Part shown: piece by piece, positions 7,247-15,930 of the stretch | Position numbering within the stretch: the first letter of the stretch is position 1 | Layout of the letters: each line of letters opens with the position of its first letter | Assembly: GCF_003148825.1 (NCBI RefSeq) | Contig: NZ_QGGZ01000003.1 | Span: forward strand, 310,001-374,000 | Direction of reading: 5' to 3' | DNA length: 64,000 nt | DNA from: Streptomyces sp. CG 926 | GTDB taxonomy: Bacteria > Actinomycetota > Actinomycetes > Streptomycetales > Streptomycetaceae | Made by a program: the position numbers and the translations under genes | Notes under the pieces: model-generated | Database searches by the model: none | Told to the model about the DNA's origin: nothing | The model's input: the letters and a program-made list of their open reading frames with translations, nothing else

Positions 7247-7273
7247 AAGGCCCGGGTCGGCGACCCGGGCCTT
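7247..7273. terminator. Hairpin terminator after the LuxR-type gene
   Basis: AAGGCCCGGG and its complement CCCGGGCCTT flank TCGGCGA, followed by CTTCGTC. The hairpin and the preceding CACCGTCACCCG resemble the tRNA-end/terminator unit of 1318-1400, so this may be a third, degraded copy. Confidence 0.65.
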
Positions 7274-7335
7274 CTTCGTCACCGAGCCGATGGGTGGTGA
7301 CGCCGCTGGTGCGCCCCGCGGGAGCGGGGCGCACG

Positions 7336-7539
7336 TCAGCTCTGTTCGGTGGTGTCCTCGGTCGCGGCGGCGGCTGCCTTCTCGCGCATCTTGCGCACCA
7401 GCTCGGCCTTCTGGTCGGCGGCGTTCTTGCGGTCGAGGTTGCGGTGCGGACCGTTGTTCTGGCGTTCGGCGCGGGAGAGCTTCTTGCGCTGGCCGCCGCC
7501 CTGGCCCACGGGGTTGTTGATGTTCTTGCTGTCGGTCAT
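7336..7539 (-). CDS. DUF6243-like small basic protein
   Basis: 67 residues from the ATG at 7539 with GGGAG upstream; a longer upstream frame lacks an RBS. The sequence begins MTDSKNINNPVGQGGGQRKK and has an LSRAERQNN segment and a helical Lys/Glu-rich C-terminus. This matches my memory of the small Streptomyces DUF6243 proteins of unknown function. It is cytoplasmic and highly charged. Assignment is by pattern, not by search. Confidence 0.7.
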   Translation of the reverse strand: MTDSKNINNPVGQGGGQRKKLSRAERQNNGPHRNLDRKNAADQKAELVRKMREKAAAAATEDTTEQS

Positions 7540-7764
7540 GGGTTCTCCCGGTGGTGATGTGAAGTGATCTACGGATTCGTCGGTGGGAGACGGACCCGGC
7601 GATACAGAAGGACGTCGGGAGGGGTCCGTCACGCTCTCACTCGTGAATCGACGTCTGGAAGAACATGCCGAAGACGTTACCCGCTCCCGTCGGCCCCGCA
7701 CACCAAGCGCCGAGCGGTGATCACCCGGGAGCCGGGTCACCTCGGAGCCTCCGGGGACGCGACA

Positions 7765-8481
7765 TCACGGCTCACGGTCTCCCGGCGCCACGAGCCCCGA
7801 CTCGTACCCCACGATCACCAGCTGCGCCCGGTCGCGCACCCGCAACTTCCCCATGATCCGGCTCACGTGGGTCTTCGCGGTGAGGGGACTCAGGGCCAGC
7901 GCGTCGGCGATCTCCGTGTTGTTCAGGCCCCGGGCCACGAGGGTGAGGACCTCCCGTTCCCGGTCGGAGAGCGGGTCGAGGGCGGCCGGGGCCGGGGCCG
8001 TCCGTGGGGTCGTACCCGGGGTGCGCAGCACCCGGGCGATCAGCCGGGCCGTCGGGCCCGGTGAGAGGAGCGACTCGCCGCCGGCCACCGTGCGGATGGC
8101 GGCCAGGAGCTCCGCCGGCCTGGTGTCCTTCACGAGGAAGCCGGACGCTCCGGACCGCAGCGCTTCGACCACGTTCTCGTCGGTGTCGTAGGTCGTCAGG
8201 ACCAGGACCTTCACCCCGGCCAGGTCCTCGGTGGAGGCGATCAGCCGGGTCGCCTCGATGCCGTCGGTGCCCGGCATCCTGATGTCCATGACGACCACGT
8301 CGGCCCGCTCGGTGCGGGCCAGTCGCACGGCCTCCCGCCCGTCGCCGGCCTGCCCGACGACCGCCATGTCGGGGGCCGATCCGACGAGCATCGCGAAGGC
8401 GGCCCGTACGAGCGTCTGATCGTCGGCGAGCAGCACCCGGATGACGCGGCCTGGACCGTCGGGGGCGGGTGGGGCGGTCAC
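7765..8481 (-). CDS. NarL/FixJ-type response regulator
   Basis: 238 residues from GTG, overlapping the kinase stop by 4 bp (GTGA). The receiver domain shows the acidic pair (LLADDQ), the phosphoacceptor Asp in VVMDIRMPG, Thr in LVLTTYD and Lys in FLVKDTRP. The C-terminal LuxR HTH is LSDREREVLTLVARGLNNTEIADALALSPLTAKTHVSRIMGKL. It forms a three-gene leftward operon with the kinase and an MMPL transporter. The tandem palindromes at 12040-12084 upstream of the operon are its likely binding sites. Confidence 0.95.
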   Translation of the reverse strand: MTAPPAPDGPGRVIRVLLADDQTLVRAAFAMLVGSAPDMAVVGQAGDGREAVRLARTERADVVVMDIRMPGTDGIEATRLIASTEDLAGVKVLVLTTYDTDENVVEALRSGASGFLVKDTRPAELLAAIRTVAGGESLLSPGPTARLIARVLRTPGTTPRTAPAPAALDPLSDREREVLTLVARGLNNTEIADALALSPLTAKTHVSRIMGKLRVRDRAQLVIVGYESGLVAPGDREP

Positions 8482-9671
8482 GCGGACACCTCCTGGGGAC
8501 GGGGCGAGCGCGGTGGGAGGGGCAGGCTCGCCGCCACCTCGAAGCCGCCGCCGGCGCGGGGGCCCGTCCGTAGGGTGCCGCCGACACTGCGGGCCCGCTC
8601 GCCCATGCCGACGATGCCGAAGCCCGGGGCGGCGCAGGAGGCCGCTCCCGGGCCCCGGCCGTCGTCGCCGACGGTGAGCCGCAGCGCCCCGTCCGCCACC
8701 GCCACGCGGACCCGTACGGTGGCGGCGGGACCCGCGTGGCGGACCGCGTTGGTCAGCGACTCCTGGACGATGCGGTAGGCGGCCGCCCCCACCGCCGGCG
8801 GAACATGGACCCCACCGGTGTCCACGGTCAGTTCCGCCGAGGCCGTACGGGCCAGATCGGGCAGCCCCGCGAGGTCCGGCAGCGGCCCGTGCTCGTCGGC
8901 GCGGAGCACGGTCAGGGTCGTACGGAGCTCCGCGCGGGCCTCGCGGCAGGTGTCGGCGATGGAGTCCAGCGCCTCGGCGATCGCCGCCCGGTCGAGCCGG
9001 TCCGGGTTCACGGTGAGGACATGGGCGGCGACCGACGTACGGACCCCGATCAGCGTGATGCTGTGGGCCAGCAGATCGTGCAGGTCGCGGGCGATGCGCA
9101 GGCGCTCCTCCGCGATCCTGCGGTCGTTGGCCTGCCCGATCCGGATGCGCTCCTCGGCCAGGTACTTGCGGTAGTTGCGGACGGCCACGCCGAGCACGAG
9201 GGCCGCCACCAGCCAGCCGGAGGTGCGCAGGACGTCCAGGACGCGGTGGACGCCGTTGGAGGACATGGCGCTCACCGCGAACCCCACGACGCACACGCCG
9301 ACCGTCACCGTGCGGCGGACGGTGCCGGTGGCGGCCACCGTGTACAGGGCGACCACCCCGGCCGGCACCGGCGCCGCGTGGGCGTTGTCGAGCAGTTGGT
9401 ACGGGGCGATGCAGGCGACCGTCGCGATCACCACCGCGAGCGGCCGGCGCCTGCGCCACACCAGGACCAGGACCGCGCAGGCCAGCAGGGCCCAGCCGAG
9501 CGCGTCCGGTCGCATCGCGGTGTCGGCGTACGCCAGGGCCCCGCAGAGCAGGGCGACACCGGCCGCGAGCACCGCGTCGTTCCGGGTCGGGTGCGCGGCC
9601 GCCAGGGGGTCCTGGTGCAGTGCGCGCAGTACGCGCTCGGCCGCGCTCGGGGGTTCGGTCACTTCTGCCAC
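8478..9671 (-). CDS. Sensor histidine kinase (HisKA_3 type)
   Basis: 397 residues from GTG; a second GTG three codons on is possible. About five N-terminal membrane segments (residues 30-170) with short loops precede the dimerisation domain, whose phosphoacceptor His is in RIARDLHDLLAHS. The ATPase domain has IVQESLTNAVRHA (N box), GDDGRGPG (G1) and GIVGMGERARSVGG (G2). The lack of a large extracellular domain suggests membrane or envelope stress sensing. It is translationally coupled to the response regulator and sits 16 bp after the MMPL gene. Confidence 0.95.
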   Translation of the reverse strand: MAEVTEPPSAAERVLRALHQDPLAAAHPTRNDAVLAAGVALLCGALAYADTAMRPDALGWALLACAVLVLVWRRRRPLAVVIATVACIAPYQLLDNAHAAPVPAGVVALYTVAATGTVRRTVTVGVCVVGFAVSAMSSNGVHRVLDVLRTSGWLVAALVLGVAVRNYRKYLAEERIRIGQANDRRIAEERLRIARDLHDLLAHSITLIGVRTSVAAHVLTVNPDRLDRAAIAEALDSIADTCREARAELRTTLTVLRADEHGPLPDLAGLPDLARTASAELTVDTGGVHVPPAVGAAAYRIVQESLTNAVRHAGPAATVRVRVAVADGALRLTVGDDGRGPGAASCAAPGFGIVGMGERARSVGGTLRTGPRAGGGFEVAASLPLPPRSPRPQEVSA

Positions 9672-9687
9672 CCGGACATCGTCGCCC

Positions 9688-11925
9688 TCATCGGTGGTCG
9701 CCGACCAGGTCGGGCGCGGACGCGGCCCCGGGGGCGGGCGCGCTCCCGGGCGCGGGTGCGCTCCCGGGCGCGGGTGTGGCTTCGGCCGGGGTCGAGCGGC
9801 CGGGTGGCCGGCCCGGCCACCACACCGTGCGGCCGAGCAGCACGCTCGCGCTGGTCACCAGGTAGGTACGGACGAGGAAGGTGTCCAGGACCACCCCGAC
9901 CGCGACGACCGTGCCCAGCTCCACGAACATCACCAGCGGCAGCGAGGCGAGCACCGCGAACGTCGCCGCCAGCACGATCCCGGCCGAGGCGATCACCCCG
10001 CCGGTGGTACGGAGCGCGGTCAGCGCGGCCTGCGCCGGCTCGGCGCCGGCCCGGGTCTCCTCGCGGGTGCGGTGCATCAGGAAGATGCCGTAGTCGACAC
10101 CGAGGGCGACCAGGAAGACGAAGGTCAGCAGGGGCAGCCCCGGGTCGACGCCGGTGAAGCCGAACACCGGGCCGAAGAGCAGTCCGCCGAGCCCCAGGGC
10201 CGCGCCCCACACCAGCACGACGGCGGTGACCAGGAGCAGCGGGGCGACCAGACTGCGCAGCAGCAGGACGAGGACCAGCAGTACCGAGGCGAGGACGAGG
10301 GGGATGACCAGCAGGCGGTCGTGGGCGTTGGTGGTGGCCAGGTCGAGCTGCCGGGCGCTCGCGCCGCCCACGTGCGCGCCGTCGAGTTCGGTCCGTAGCC
10401 GTTCGATGGTGGCGCTCTCCGCCGCGGACTCCGGCGCGGCCTCGGCGGTGACGGCGATCTCGGTCCAGCCGCCGCCGCTGCGCCCCCGCTCGGCGCCCGC
10501 GACGCCGTCGAGGGAGCCGGCTTCGGTGAGGATCCGGTCGGCGGCCCCGGTGGGCGCCATGACCTCGATGGGCCGGGTACCGCGGTCCGGGAAGGCCTCG
10601 GCGAGCGTCGCCATGGCGGCGATCGACTCGGGCCTGCTCGTGAAGCTGTCCTCTCGCCCCAGCGCACCGGGCAGATTGAACACGCCGAGCGCCAGTGCGC
10701 CCAGCAGCACGACCCCTGTCACGAGCACGGCGACCGGCCGCCGGCCCGCCGAGCTCCCCATCGCGGCGAAGACACCCCGTCCGCGCTGGTCGGGTTCGCT
10801 GCCGTACGCGGGGATCAGCGGCCAGAACACCCGCCGTCCGAGCAGCACCAGGATCGCCGGCAACAACGTCGTCATCGCGATCAGCGCGCACACTACGCCC
10901 ACCGCGCCGACCGGGCCGAGGCCGCGGATGTTGTTGAGGTCGGCGGCGAGCAGGCAGGCCAGGCCCACCACGACCGTCCCGCAGGAGGCCAGCAGCGCCG
11001 GCCCGCAACCGCGCAGCGCGGTGCGCATCGCGTCGTACGGGCGGGGGGTACGGCGCAGTTCGTCGCGGTAGCGGGCGACGAGCAACAGCGCGTAGTCGGT
11101 GCCCGCGCCGAACACCAGGACCGTCATGATCCCGGCGCTCTGGCTGGTCACGGTGAGCCCGAAGCCCGAGGCGAGCCCGTACACGGCGGCCCGCGCGCAG
11201 ACCGCACCCGCCCCGACCACCAGCAGCGGCACCAGCCAGAGCACCGGGCTGCGGTAGGTGAGGATCAGGAGCAGGGCCACCACCAGGCCGGTCGCCAGCA
11301 TCAAGGTCCCGTCGACGGAGCCGAACACCTCCTTGGCGTCGACCTCGACGGCTCCGTCGCCGCCGACCCGCACGGTCAGCCCGTCGGTGCCGCGCGCGTG
11401 GGCCCGTACGGCCTCGACGAAGGCCGTCTTCGCGGAGTCGTCCGTGCCGGGCGCGGTCGTGGACACCGCGTACATGAGGGTGGCGCCGTCCTCGGAGGCG
11501 ACGCCGGGTCCGTGGCGGGTGGCGGCGAAGTCCTGGGGGTCCTTCGAAGTGGCCAGGGACGCGCGGGACTTGGGGGGTGTGGGGGACTTGGCGGAGCCGG
11601 CTTCCGGCGCGGTCGGCGTACCCGGCGGGACCGTGACGGCCGCGAGCTGCCGTTCGGCGGTGGCCCGGTCGGCGGCGGTCAGTCCGCCGTCGCGGTGGTA
11701 GACGAGCAGCACGCCGGTCGCCTCGCCGCCGGGCAGCTCCTCCTGGAGCCGGGCCACCCGCGTCGAGTCGGCTGCTGACGGCAGGTAGTCCGCCGGCCGA
11801 TCACGCTGTACGTCCGCGAGTGCGCCCGCGAAGGATCCGGCGACGGCGATCGCGAGCACCCACAGCACCACCACCGCCCACGGAATCACCCTGCCGTATC
11901 CGGCGGTTCGTGCTGTCTGCCCCAT
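9688..11925 (-). CDS. MMPL-family (RND superfamily) membrane transporter
   Basis: 745 residues, ATG with GGAGGGG 6 nt upstream. Two halves each start with one membrane helix, a large extracellular domain and a bundle of five to six helices, the MMPL layout; proton-relay-like motifs GAGTDYALLLVARYRDEL and GVDYGIFLMHRTREE are present in the two halves. In actinobacteria these export lipids or hydrophobic compounds. The C-terminal tail is a Pro/Ala/Gly repeat (PAPGSAPAPGSAPAPG). It is the first gene of an operon with a two-component system, which therefore probably regulates its export activity. Confidence 0.93.
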   Translation of the reverse strand: MGQTARTAGYGRVIPWAVVVLWVLAIAVAGSFAGALADVQRDRPADYLPSAADSTRVARLQEELPGGEATGVLLVYHRDGGLTAADRATAERQLAAVTVPPGTPTAPEAGSAKSPTPPKSRASLATSKDPQDFAATRHGPGVASEDGATLMYAVSTTAPGTDDSAKTAFVEAVRAHARGTDGLTVRVGGDGAVEVDAKEVFGSVDGTLMLATGLVVALLLILTYRSPVLWLVPLLVVGAGAVCARAAVYGLASGFGLTVTSQSAGIMTVLVFGAGTDYALLLVARYRDELRRTPRPYDAMRTALRGCGPALLASCGTVVVGLACLLAADLNNIRGLGPVGAVGVVCALIAMTTLLPAILVLLGRRVFWPLIPAYGSEPDQRGRGVFAAMGSSAGRRPVAVLVTGVVLLGALALGVFNLPGALGREDSFTSRPESIAAMATLAEAFPDRGTRPIEVMAPTGAADRILTEAGSLDGVAGAERGRSGGGWTEIAVTAEAAPESAAESATIERLRTELDGAHVGGASARQLDLATTNAHDRLLVIPLVLASVLLVLVLLLRSLVAPLLLVTAVVLVWGAALGLGGLLFGPVFGFTGVDPGLPLLTFVFLVALGVDYGIFLMHRTREETRAGAEPAQAALTALRTTGGVIASAGIVLAATFAVLASLPLVMFVELGTVVAVGVVLDTFLVRTYLVTSASVLLGRTVWWPGRPPGRSTPAEATPAPGSAPAPGSAPAPGAASAPDLVGDHR

Positions 11926-12039
11926 CTCGGGCCCCTCCGCATGGACTCAGCCCGGTGGCCCTGACGGCCCGCCCGGTCGCCTCTCCAGCGTCCCGCCCCC
12001 GAAGGACCGTTCCCTCACGCCCGCGCAGGAGATCGCCCC

Positions 12040-12084
12040 TACTCCCCCGGGCGTCCGGGTCCCTTGCGTACTCCCCCGGGAGTA
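12040..12084. promoter_or_regulatory. Tandem TACTCCCCCGGGAGTA operator
   Basis: A perfect palindrome TACTCCC-CC-GGGAGTA lies at 12069-12084 and a near-copy (TACTCCC-CC-GGGCGTC) at 12040-12055, 29 bp upstream. They are 115-160 bp from the MMPL start. Palindromes of this type are common upstream of NarL-type two-component operons in Streptomyces; regulation by the response regulator at 7765-8481 is inferred. The rest of the 435-bp gap (11926-12360) shows no convincing gene. Confidence 0.6.
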
Positions 12085-12360
12085 GCCCGCCACCGCCGAC
12101 TCCGCGGAGTGGCGCGTCAGCGGGCCGCCGGAAGTGCGCGCCGGGCCGGGCTGCTCGTACTTCCGGACGGGCTCACGGACGCCCTGACGCCGTGGTCCGG
12201 AGCACCCGGCGCGACCGATCGGACGACCGAGCCGGCGCTGTGGAGCACATGAGGAGCCGCACCAGCCGGCACATTCCCGCGAGAAAGGTGTTATCGCCGC
12301 GGTGCTCGCGGGTCTCCTTCAGTGTCAGGCCAGGTGGGCCGTCACCTTCGAGGAGATGCG

Positions 12361-13308
12361 ATGCAGTTTCACGACGATGAGTTCACACACGGTGCGGACG
12401 TGAACGGTGCCGGTTCGCGGTCCGACCGGCGCGGCCGGGCGCGCGCCGCGGGCAGGGCCGCCGGTGGCCACCGCAAGGGCAGTCGGAGGGCTCCCCTGAT
12501 GGCGGCGGCCGCCGTCGTCCTGCTGGCCGGGGTCGGGAGTGCCTACGCCCTGATATCCGACGAGGCTCCGGAACGGACGGCGGCGACGGGCTCCCCCGCG
12601 GCACTGGCCGGCCGGCCGGACGCGGTGGACGCCGTGGACGGCACGCCGAATGCCACGGCGTCCGCCGGCGCCCCGGCCGATGCGACGGCGAGCCCGCAGG
12701 CCACCGCGCCCGCCTCGGCGTCGGCATCGGCATCGGCCTCGGCCTCGGCCTCCGCGCCCGCTCCCACTGCGCAGTCCAAGGACGGAGAGCAGCGCTCCGG
12801 AGCCCCGGCCACGGAACGCAGCACCAAGGCCGGCACCCCGCCGACCCGCAGCGCCTCGGGGAGCGGTCCGACGGGACCGGACCCCAAGGTGCCCGGCGCC
12901 CGCACCACGACGCAGGACGTCGCGACGGCCCAGTCGCTGTCCCTGCAACTGCTCAACAACGAAAGGGCAGCCGTCGGCCGGCCGCCGCTCGCGCTCAAGC
13001 AGGACCTCAGCGCCTTCGCCCGTAAGTGGGCCGAGCACATGAGGAACAACGGATTCGCCCACTCCTCGTCGGACGACCGTGCCTACCTGAAGACGGGCTC
13101 ACGCACCTGGACCGGCGAGAACATCGTCTGGTTCAGCGATGCCTCGATGACCGCCCAGGAAGCCGCCGAGAAGTTCCAGTCGATGTGGCGCCACAGCTCC
13201 GGCCACTACAAGGCACAGGTCAACCCGGACTTCACCGAGGTCGGCGTGGGCCTGTACCACGACTCCTCCGGCTGGTGGGGCGTGCACAACTTCTCCGACG
13301 GCAAGTGA
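12361..13308 (+). CDS. CAP-domain (SCP/PR-1-like) exported protein
   Basis: 315 residues from the ATG at 12361, preceded by GAGGAG. A basic cytoplasmic start (RSDRRGRARAAGRAAGGHRKG) is followed by one membrane segment near residues 44-64, then a long Ala/Ser/Pro linker with an (AS)n run. The C-terminal CAP domain (about 195-315) shows LLNNERAAVGRPPL, WAEHMRNNGFAHSS, TGENIVW, FQSMWRHSSGHYKAQVNPDFTEVGVGL and WWGVHNFSDGK. CAP proteins act outside the cell, but their activity is poorly defined in bacteria. It is not in an obvious operon. Confidence 0.9.
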   Translation: MQFHDDEFTHGADVNGAGSRSDRRGRARAAGRAAGGHRKGSRRAPLMAAAAVVLLAGVGSAYALISDEAPERTAATGSPAALAGRPDAVDAVDGTPNATASAGAPADATASPQATAPASASASASASASASAPAPTAQSKDGEQRSGAPATERSTKAGTPPTRSASGSGPTGPDPKVPGARTTTQDVATAQSLSLQLLNNERAAVGRPPLALKQDLSAFARKWAEHMRNNGFAHSSSDDRAYLKTGSRTWTGENIVWFSDASMTAQEAAEKFQSMWRHSSGHYKAQVNPDFTEVGVGLYHDSSGWWGVHNFSDGK

Positions 13309-13531
13309 CGCGGTCCGCTGCACCGCAGGAGGCGGCCGCGCGGGCGGCCGCGGGCCGGTCCGGGCGTTCCTACATACGTGCCCGGCCGGTCCCGCCTGGG
13401 CGGGAGTGACCCCCCGCCCGTACCCCGCATGCGGTTCCGGGGAACCACCGCTCATGGCCGCTCCGTCTCGTCGCACGAACGGCCGTACCACCCCACCGCC
13501 GTGAGCACCGACACGACCGGAGCCGACGAAC

Positions 13532-14017
13532 ATGCGTACACGCCTTCTGCTGGGCCTGGCCCTCCTCTCCACCGGACTCCTCGCGGGCGCGTTCGGGTAC
13601 GGGGCGGCCAACCTCGTCCCCACCTTCAACGCGGTACCGCTCGACATACGACTGTCGTTCCACACCGAACTGATGAAGATGAACGGCATCACCATGCAGG
13701 CGGCGATGGGCATCTCGATCGTCAGCTCACTGACCCTCGCCGCCCTGACCCACGGGCGTACGAGGCTGCTCGCGGGCGGGGCCGGCCTGCTGGCCCTCAC
13801 GTCCCTCCTGGTCACCCGCTTCGGCAACGTCCCGATCAACAGCCGGATCAAGGAGTGGGCACATTCCTCGGCCCCCGCCGATCACACGGAGATCCTGCGG
13901 CACTGGGAGATGTTCAACGACATCCGCACCGTCGCCGCCGTGATCGCGTTCGCGCTCCTGATCTCCACCGCCCTGAGACCCCCGACCCGCGACCGGCTCC
14001 GCACCGACGCCGGGTGA
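13532..14017 (+). CDS. DUF1772-like four-helix membrane protein
   Basis: 161 residues with four predicted membrane helices (about 5-25, 52-75, 80-100 and 135-155). The hydrophilic stretch NVPINSRIKEWAHSSAPADH between helices 3 and 4 is the usual signature of DUF1772/anthrone-oxygenase-like proteins. Catalytic role in this organism is unknown. No convincing RBS is seen; the start was chosen because the first helix begins at once. Confidence 0.8.
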   Translation: MRTRLLLGLALLSTGLLAGAFGYGAANLVPTFNAVPLDIRLSFHTELMKMNGITMQAAMGISIVSSLTLAALTHGRTRLLAGGAGLLALTSLLVTRFGNVPINSRIKEWAHSSAPADHTEILRHWEMFNDIRTVAAVIAFALLISTALRPPTRDRLRTDAG

Positions 14018-14061
14018 CCGTGGCCGTGTCCGCGGCCGGTGCGCGGGTCGGGTCGGGTCGG

Positions 14062-14691
14062 TCAGGCCGTGGGAGCCGGTACCGCGGGCTCCCAGGCGAA
14101 GCCGTCCGGGTCGGTGAAGGGCCCGCCGGCGCCACCGATCACGAGCCGGTGGGAGCCGGAGCCGTCGATCGGGACGCCGACGTCCTTGGCCAGGGCGCGG
14201 CGCCCGTACAGCGCCAGCTTGAAGGGGCTCGACGGGGTGGCGAACTCGACGTACTTGCTGCCGAAGCTCTTGGCCACCGCGAGGCCGTGCTCGACGTAGA
14301 ACCGCTTGGTGGCGGACACGTCGGCCACCCCCAGCAGGAGCACGACGTCGTCGATCTGCCCGGTGGCCGGGCCCATGTCCCGCTTCGCGGACGTCGCGAG
14401 CTTCCAGATCGTCCCGTCCGGGGCCTGCACGATCGCGGCGTAGCCCCAGAAGGACTTCGCGGCGGGCTTCAGGGTGGTGGCACCGGCGGCGAGGGCGGCG
14501 CCCGCGAGGGCGTCCACATCGGCCGGCCGCGGGACGGTCAGCGAGAGCGCGAACCCGCGGAAGCCGGTCGTCGGTGCTTCCGAGGCCCGCAGGCGGACCT
14601 GCACGTCGGGAGCGAAGGCGGTGTAGAAGCGCTGGGCGGCGGCGGTGTCGGCCACCTCGAGGGTGAAGCTTTCGGTGGAGGTCATGGACAT
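14062..14691 (-). CDS. VOC-family glyoxalase/dioxygenase-like protein
   Basis: 209 residues. Two VOC modules are visible: residues 5-95 (ESFTLEVADTAAAQRFYTAF ... APDGTIWKLA) and 110-205 (IDDVVLLLGVADVSATKRFYVEHGL ... FTDPDGFAWE). The start overlaps the stop of the AraC gene (TGATG), so translation is coupled. An alternative ATG lies two codons downstream. The family covers metal-dependent dioxygenases, isomerases and drug-binding proteins; metal ligands are not all obvious, so the reaction is unknown. It is likely the target of the upstream AraC regulator. Confidence 0.9.
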   Translation of the reverse strand: MSMTSTESFTLEVADTAAAQRFYTAFAPDVQVRLRASEAPTTGFRGFALSLTVPRPADVDALAGAALAAGATTLKPAAKSFWGYAAIVQAPDGTIWKLATSAKRDMGPATGQIDDVVLLLGVADVSATKRFYVEHGLAVAKSFGSKYVEFATPSSPFKLALYGRRALAKDVGVPIDGSGSHRLVIGGAGGPFTDPDGFAWEPAVPAPTA

Positions 14692-15119
14692 CACGCTAGG
14701 TGGGGGGCCGGGGCGGACGCTTCTCGAATCCTGACCGGTTCGGCCGGACCTCGCGCGGTACGCGGATACGCGTCCGGAGCCGTCCCGACCAGCTCGGTGA
14801 ACCGGGCGTGGAAGATGCCCGGGGTCGCGCAGCCGACGGCCCGGCCGACCTCGGTGACCCCGAGGTCGCCGGCCCGCAGCAGGGCCGTCGCGCGCTGGAT
14901 CCGGCGCGCCGTCAGATAGGCGTACGGGGAGGCCCCGTAGGCCAGCAGGAACCGGCGGCCGAGGTGCCCGGCCGCCATGTCCGCGGCGCGGGCGAGCTCC
15001 TCGACGTCGAGCGGACGCGCGTACTCCCGGTCGATCCGGTCCCGGACGCGGCGCAGCCGCGCCAGGTCCTTCAGGTGCGATGCCTCGATCAGTGCCTGTC
15101 TCCACGCGGGACGACACAC
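14691..15119 (-). CDS. AraC-family regulator, DNA-binding domain only
   Basis: 142 residues from GTG with GGGGG upstream. The whole protein is the double-HTH AraC domain (PLDVEELARAADMAAGHLGRRFLLAYGASPYAYLTARRIQRA and LGVTEVGRAVGCATPGIFHARFTELVGTAPDAYP) and lacks a ligand-binding domain. The C-terminal VRIREA is encoded by the 17-bp motif that recurs upstream of the next VOC gene. This AraC-VOC gene order is common in Streptomyces, and the regulator likely binds inside its own 3' end. Confidence 0.92.
   Translation of the reverse strand: MCRPAWRQALIEASHLKDLARLRRVRDRIDREYARPLDVEELARAADMAAGHLGRRFLLAYGASPYAYLTARRIQRATALLRAGDLGVTEVGRAVGCATPGIFHARFTELVGTAPDAYPRTARGPAEPVRIREASAPAPHLA
14718..14734. 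promoter_or_regulatory. 17-bp motif, copy 1 (upstream of VOC gene 1)
   Basis: CGCTTCTCGAATCCTGA lies inside the 3' end of the AraC gene, 27 bp before the VOC ATG. It is identical to 15591-15607. Conserved position before two VOC genes suggests an operator or promoter element. Confidence 0.55.
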
Positions 15120-15147
15120 GGCGGACCCCCTTCGTCGACGGAACCGG

Positions 15148-15558
15148 TCAGCGGATTTCCTGGATGCGGATCAGGTTGCCCGCGGGGTCGCGGAACGCGC
15201 AGTCGCGGACGCCGTACGGCTGCTCGGTCGGCTCCTGGACCACCTCGGCGTCCCCGGCCTGGATCTTCTCGAAGGTGCTGTCGAGGTTCTTGGTGGCGAG
15301 CAGGATCCAGCCGTAGGTGCCCTTGGCCATCATCTCGGCGATGGTGCGGCGCTCCGCCTCGGTGATACCGGGGTCGACCGCCGGCGGGGCGAGCAGGATG
15401 GACGTGCCCGGCTGGTCGGCGGGGCCGACCGTGATCCAGCGCATCTTGCCCTGGCCGACGTCGCTGCGGACCTCGAAGCCGAGGACGTCGCGGTAGAAGG
15501 CCACGGCGGCGTCCGGGTCGGTCTGCGGGAGGGTGCTCATGTGAATGCTGATGTCCAT
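15148..15558 (-). CDS. VOC-family protein (single glyoxalase module)
   Basis: 136 residues from MDISIHMST; longer upstream frames have no RBS. One VOC fold: DPDAAVAFYRDVLGFEVRSD, a middle strand GPADQPGTSILLAPP and the end VRDCAFRDPAGNLIRIQE with a Glu at the usual metal-ligand place. This is the PhnB-like/glyoxalase-like group found next to AraC regulators. It lies 28 bp upstream of the AraC gene on the same strand and carries its own copy of the 17-bp motif, so both VOC genes may be co-regulated. Confidence 0.9.
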   Translation of the reverse strand: MDISIHMSTLPQTDPDAAVAFYRDVLGFEVRSDVGQGKMRWITVGPADQPGTSILLAPPAVDPGITEAERRTIAEMMAKGTYGWILLATKNLDSTFEKIQAGDAEVVQEPTEQPYGVRDCAFRDPAGNLIRIQEIR

Positions 15559-15590
15559 GTCCGTCACGGTAACTACGTACGGACCAAGGG

Positions 15591-15607
15591 CGCTTCTCGA
15601 ATCCTGA
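15591..15607. promoter_or_regulatory. 17-bp motif, copy 2 (upstream of VOC gene 2)
   Basis: Identical to 14718-14734 and 33 bp from the ATG of the second VOC gene. One frame over it still reads SIRIREA, close to the VRIREA end of the AraC protein, so it may be a leftover of an AraC 3' end. The rest of 15559-15930 (372 bp) shows no convincing gene. Confidence 0.55.
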
Positions 15608-15930
15608 TCGATCCGGACCCGCTCCACCGGGCCTCGACCCGACCTGCCGCGTCTCCTTCCGGGACGCCCGCCGACCCGGCCCGCCGGGGGCCGGTCCGGT
15701 GCCTGTGATCACTACGGATTGCGGCCGGGCGAGGGACGGGGGAGCGAGTCCTGCGACCACCGTCGGCGCAGCTCAGGGCGGTGTCGTCACCCGCGCGGCC
15801 CGAAGCTCGGGTGATCTTCCCGGTGTGCGGCGCCCGCCGCGTCGACATAGGTCTGTGCTCGTAGGCGTCGTCGGCGTCCTGTGCTCCCGCACGGACACCC
15901 GCCGCTCCAACACCTCTGGTGAGGAGTCAC

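Noticed and set aside
7765..9459. 564-codon leftward ORF fusing a long N-terminus to the response regulator
   Set aside because: The first 325 residues are an out-of-frame shadow of the kinase gene; the true start is the GTG at 8481.
12064..12252. 62-codon ORF between MMPL and CAP genes
   Set aside because: It starts inside the operator palindrome, has no RBS and an Arg/Ala-biased composition typical of GC-rich chance frames.
15573..15848. 91-codon leftward ORF upstream of the second VOC gene
   Set aside because: No RBS and random composition; only its last residues (RIREA) resemble the AraC C-terminus.
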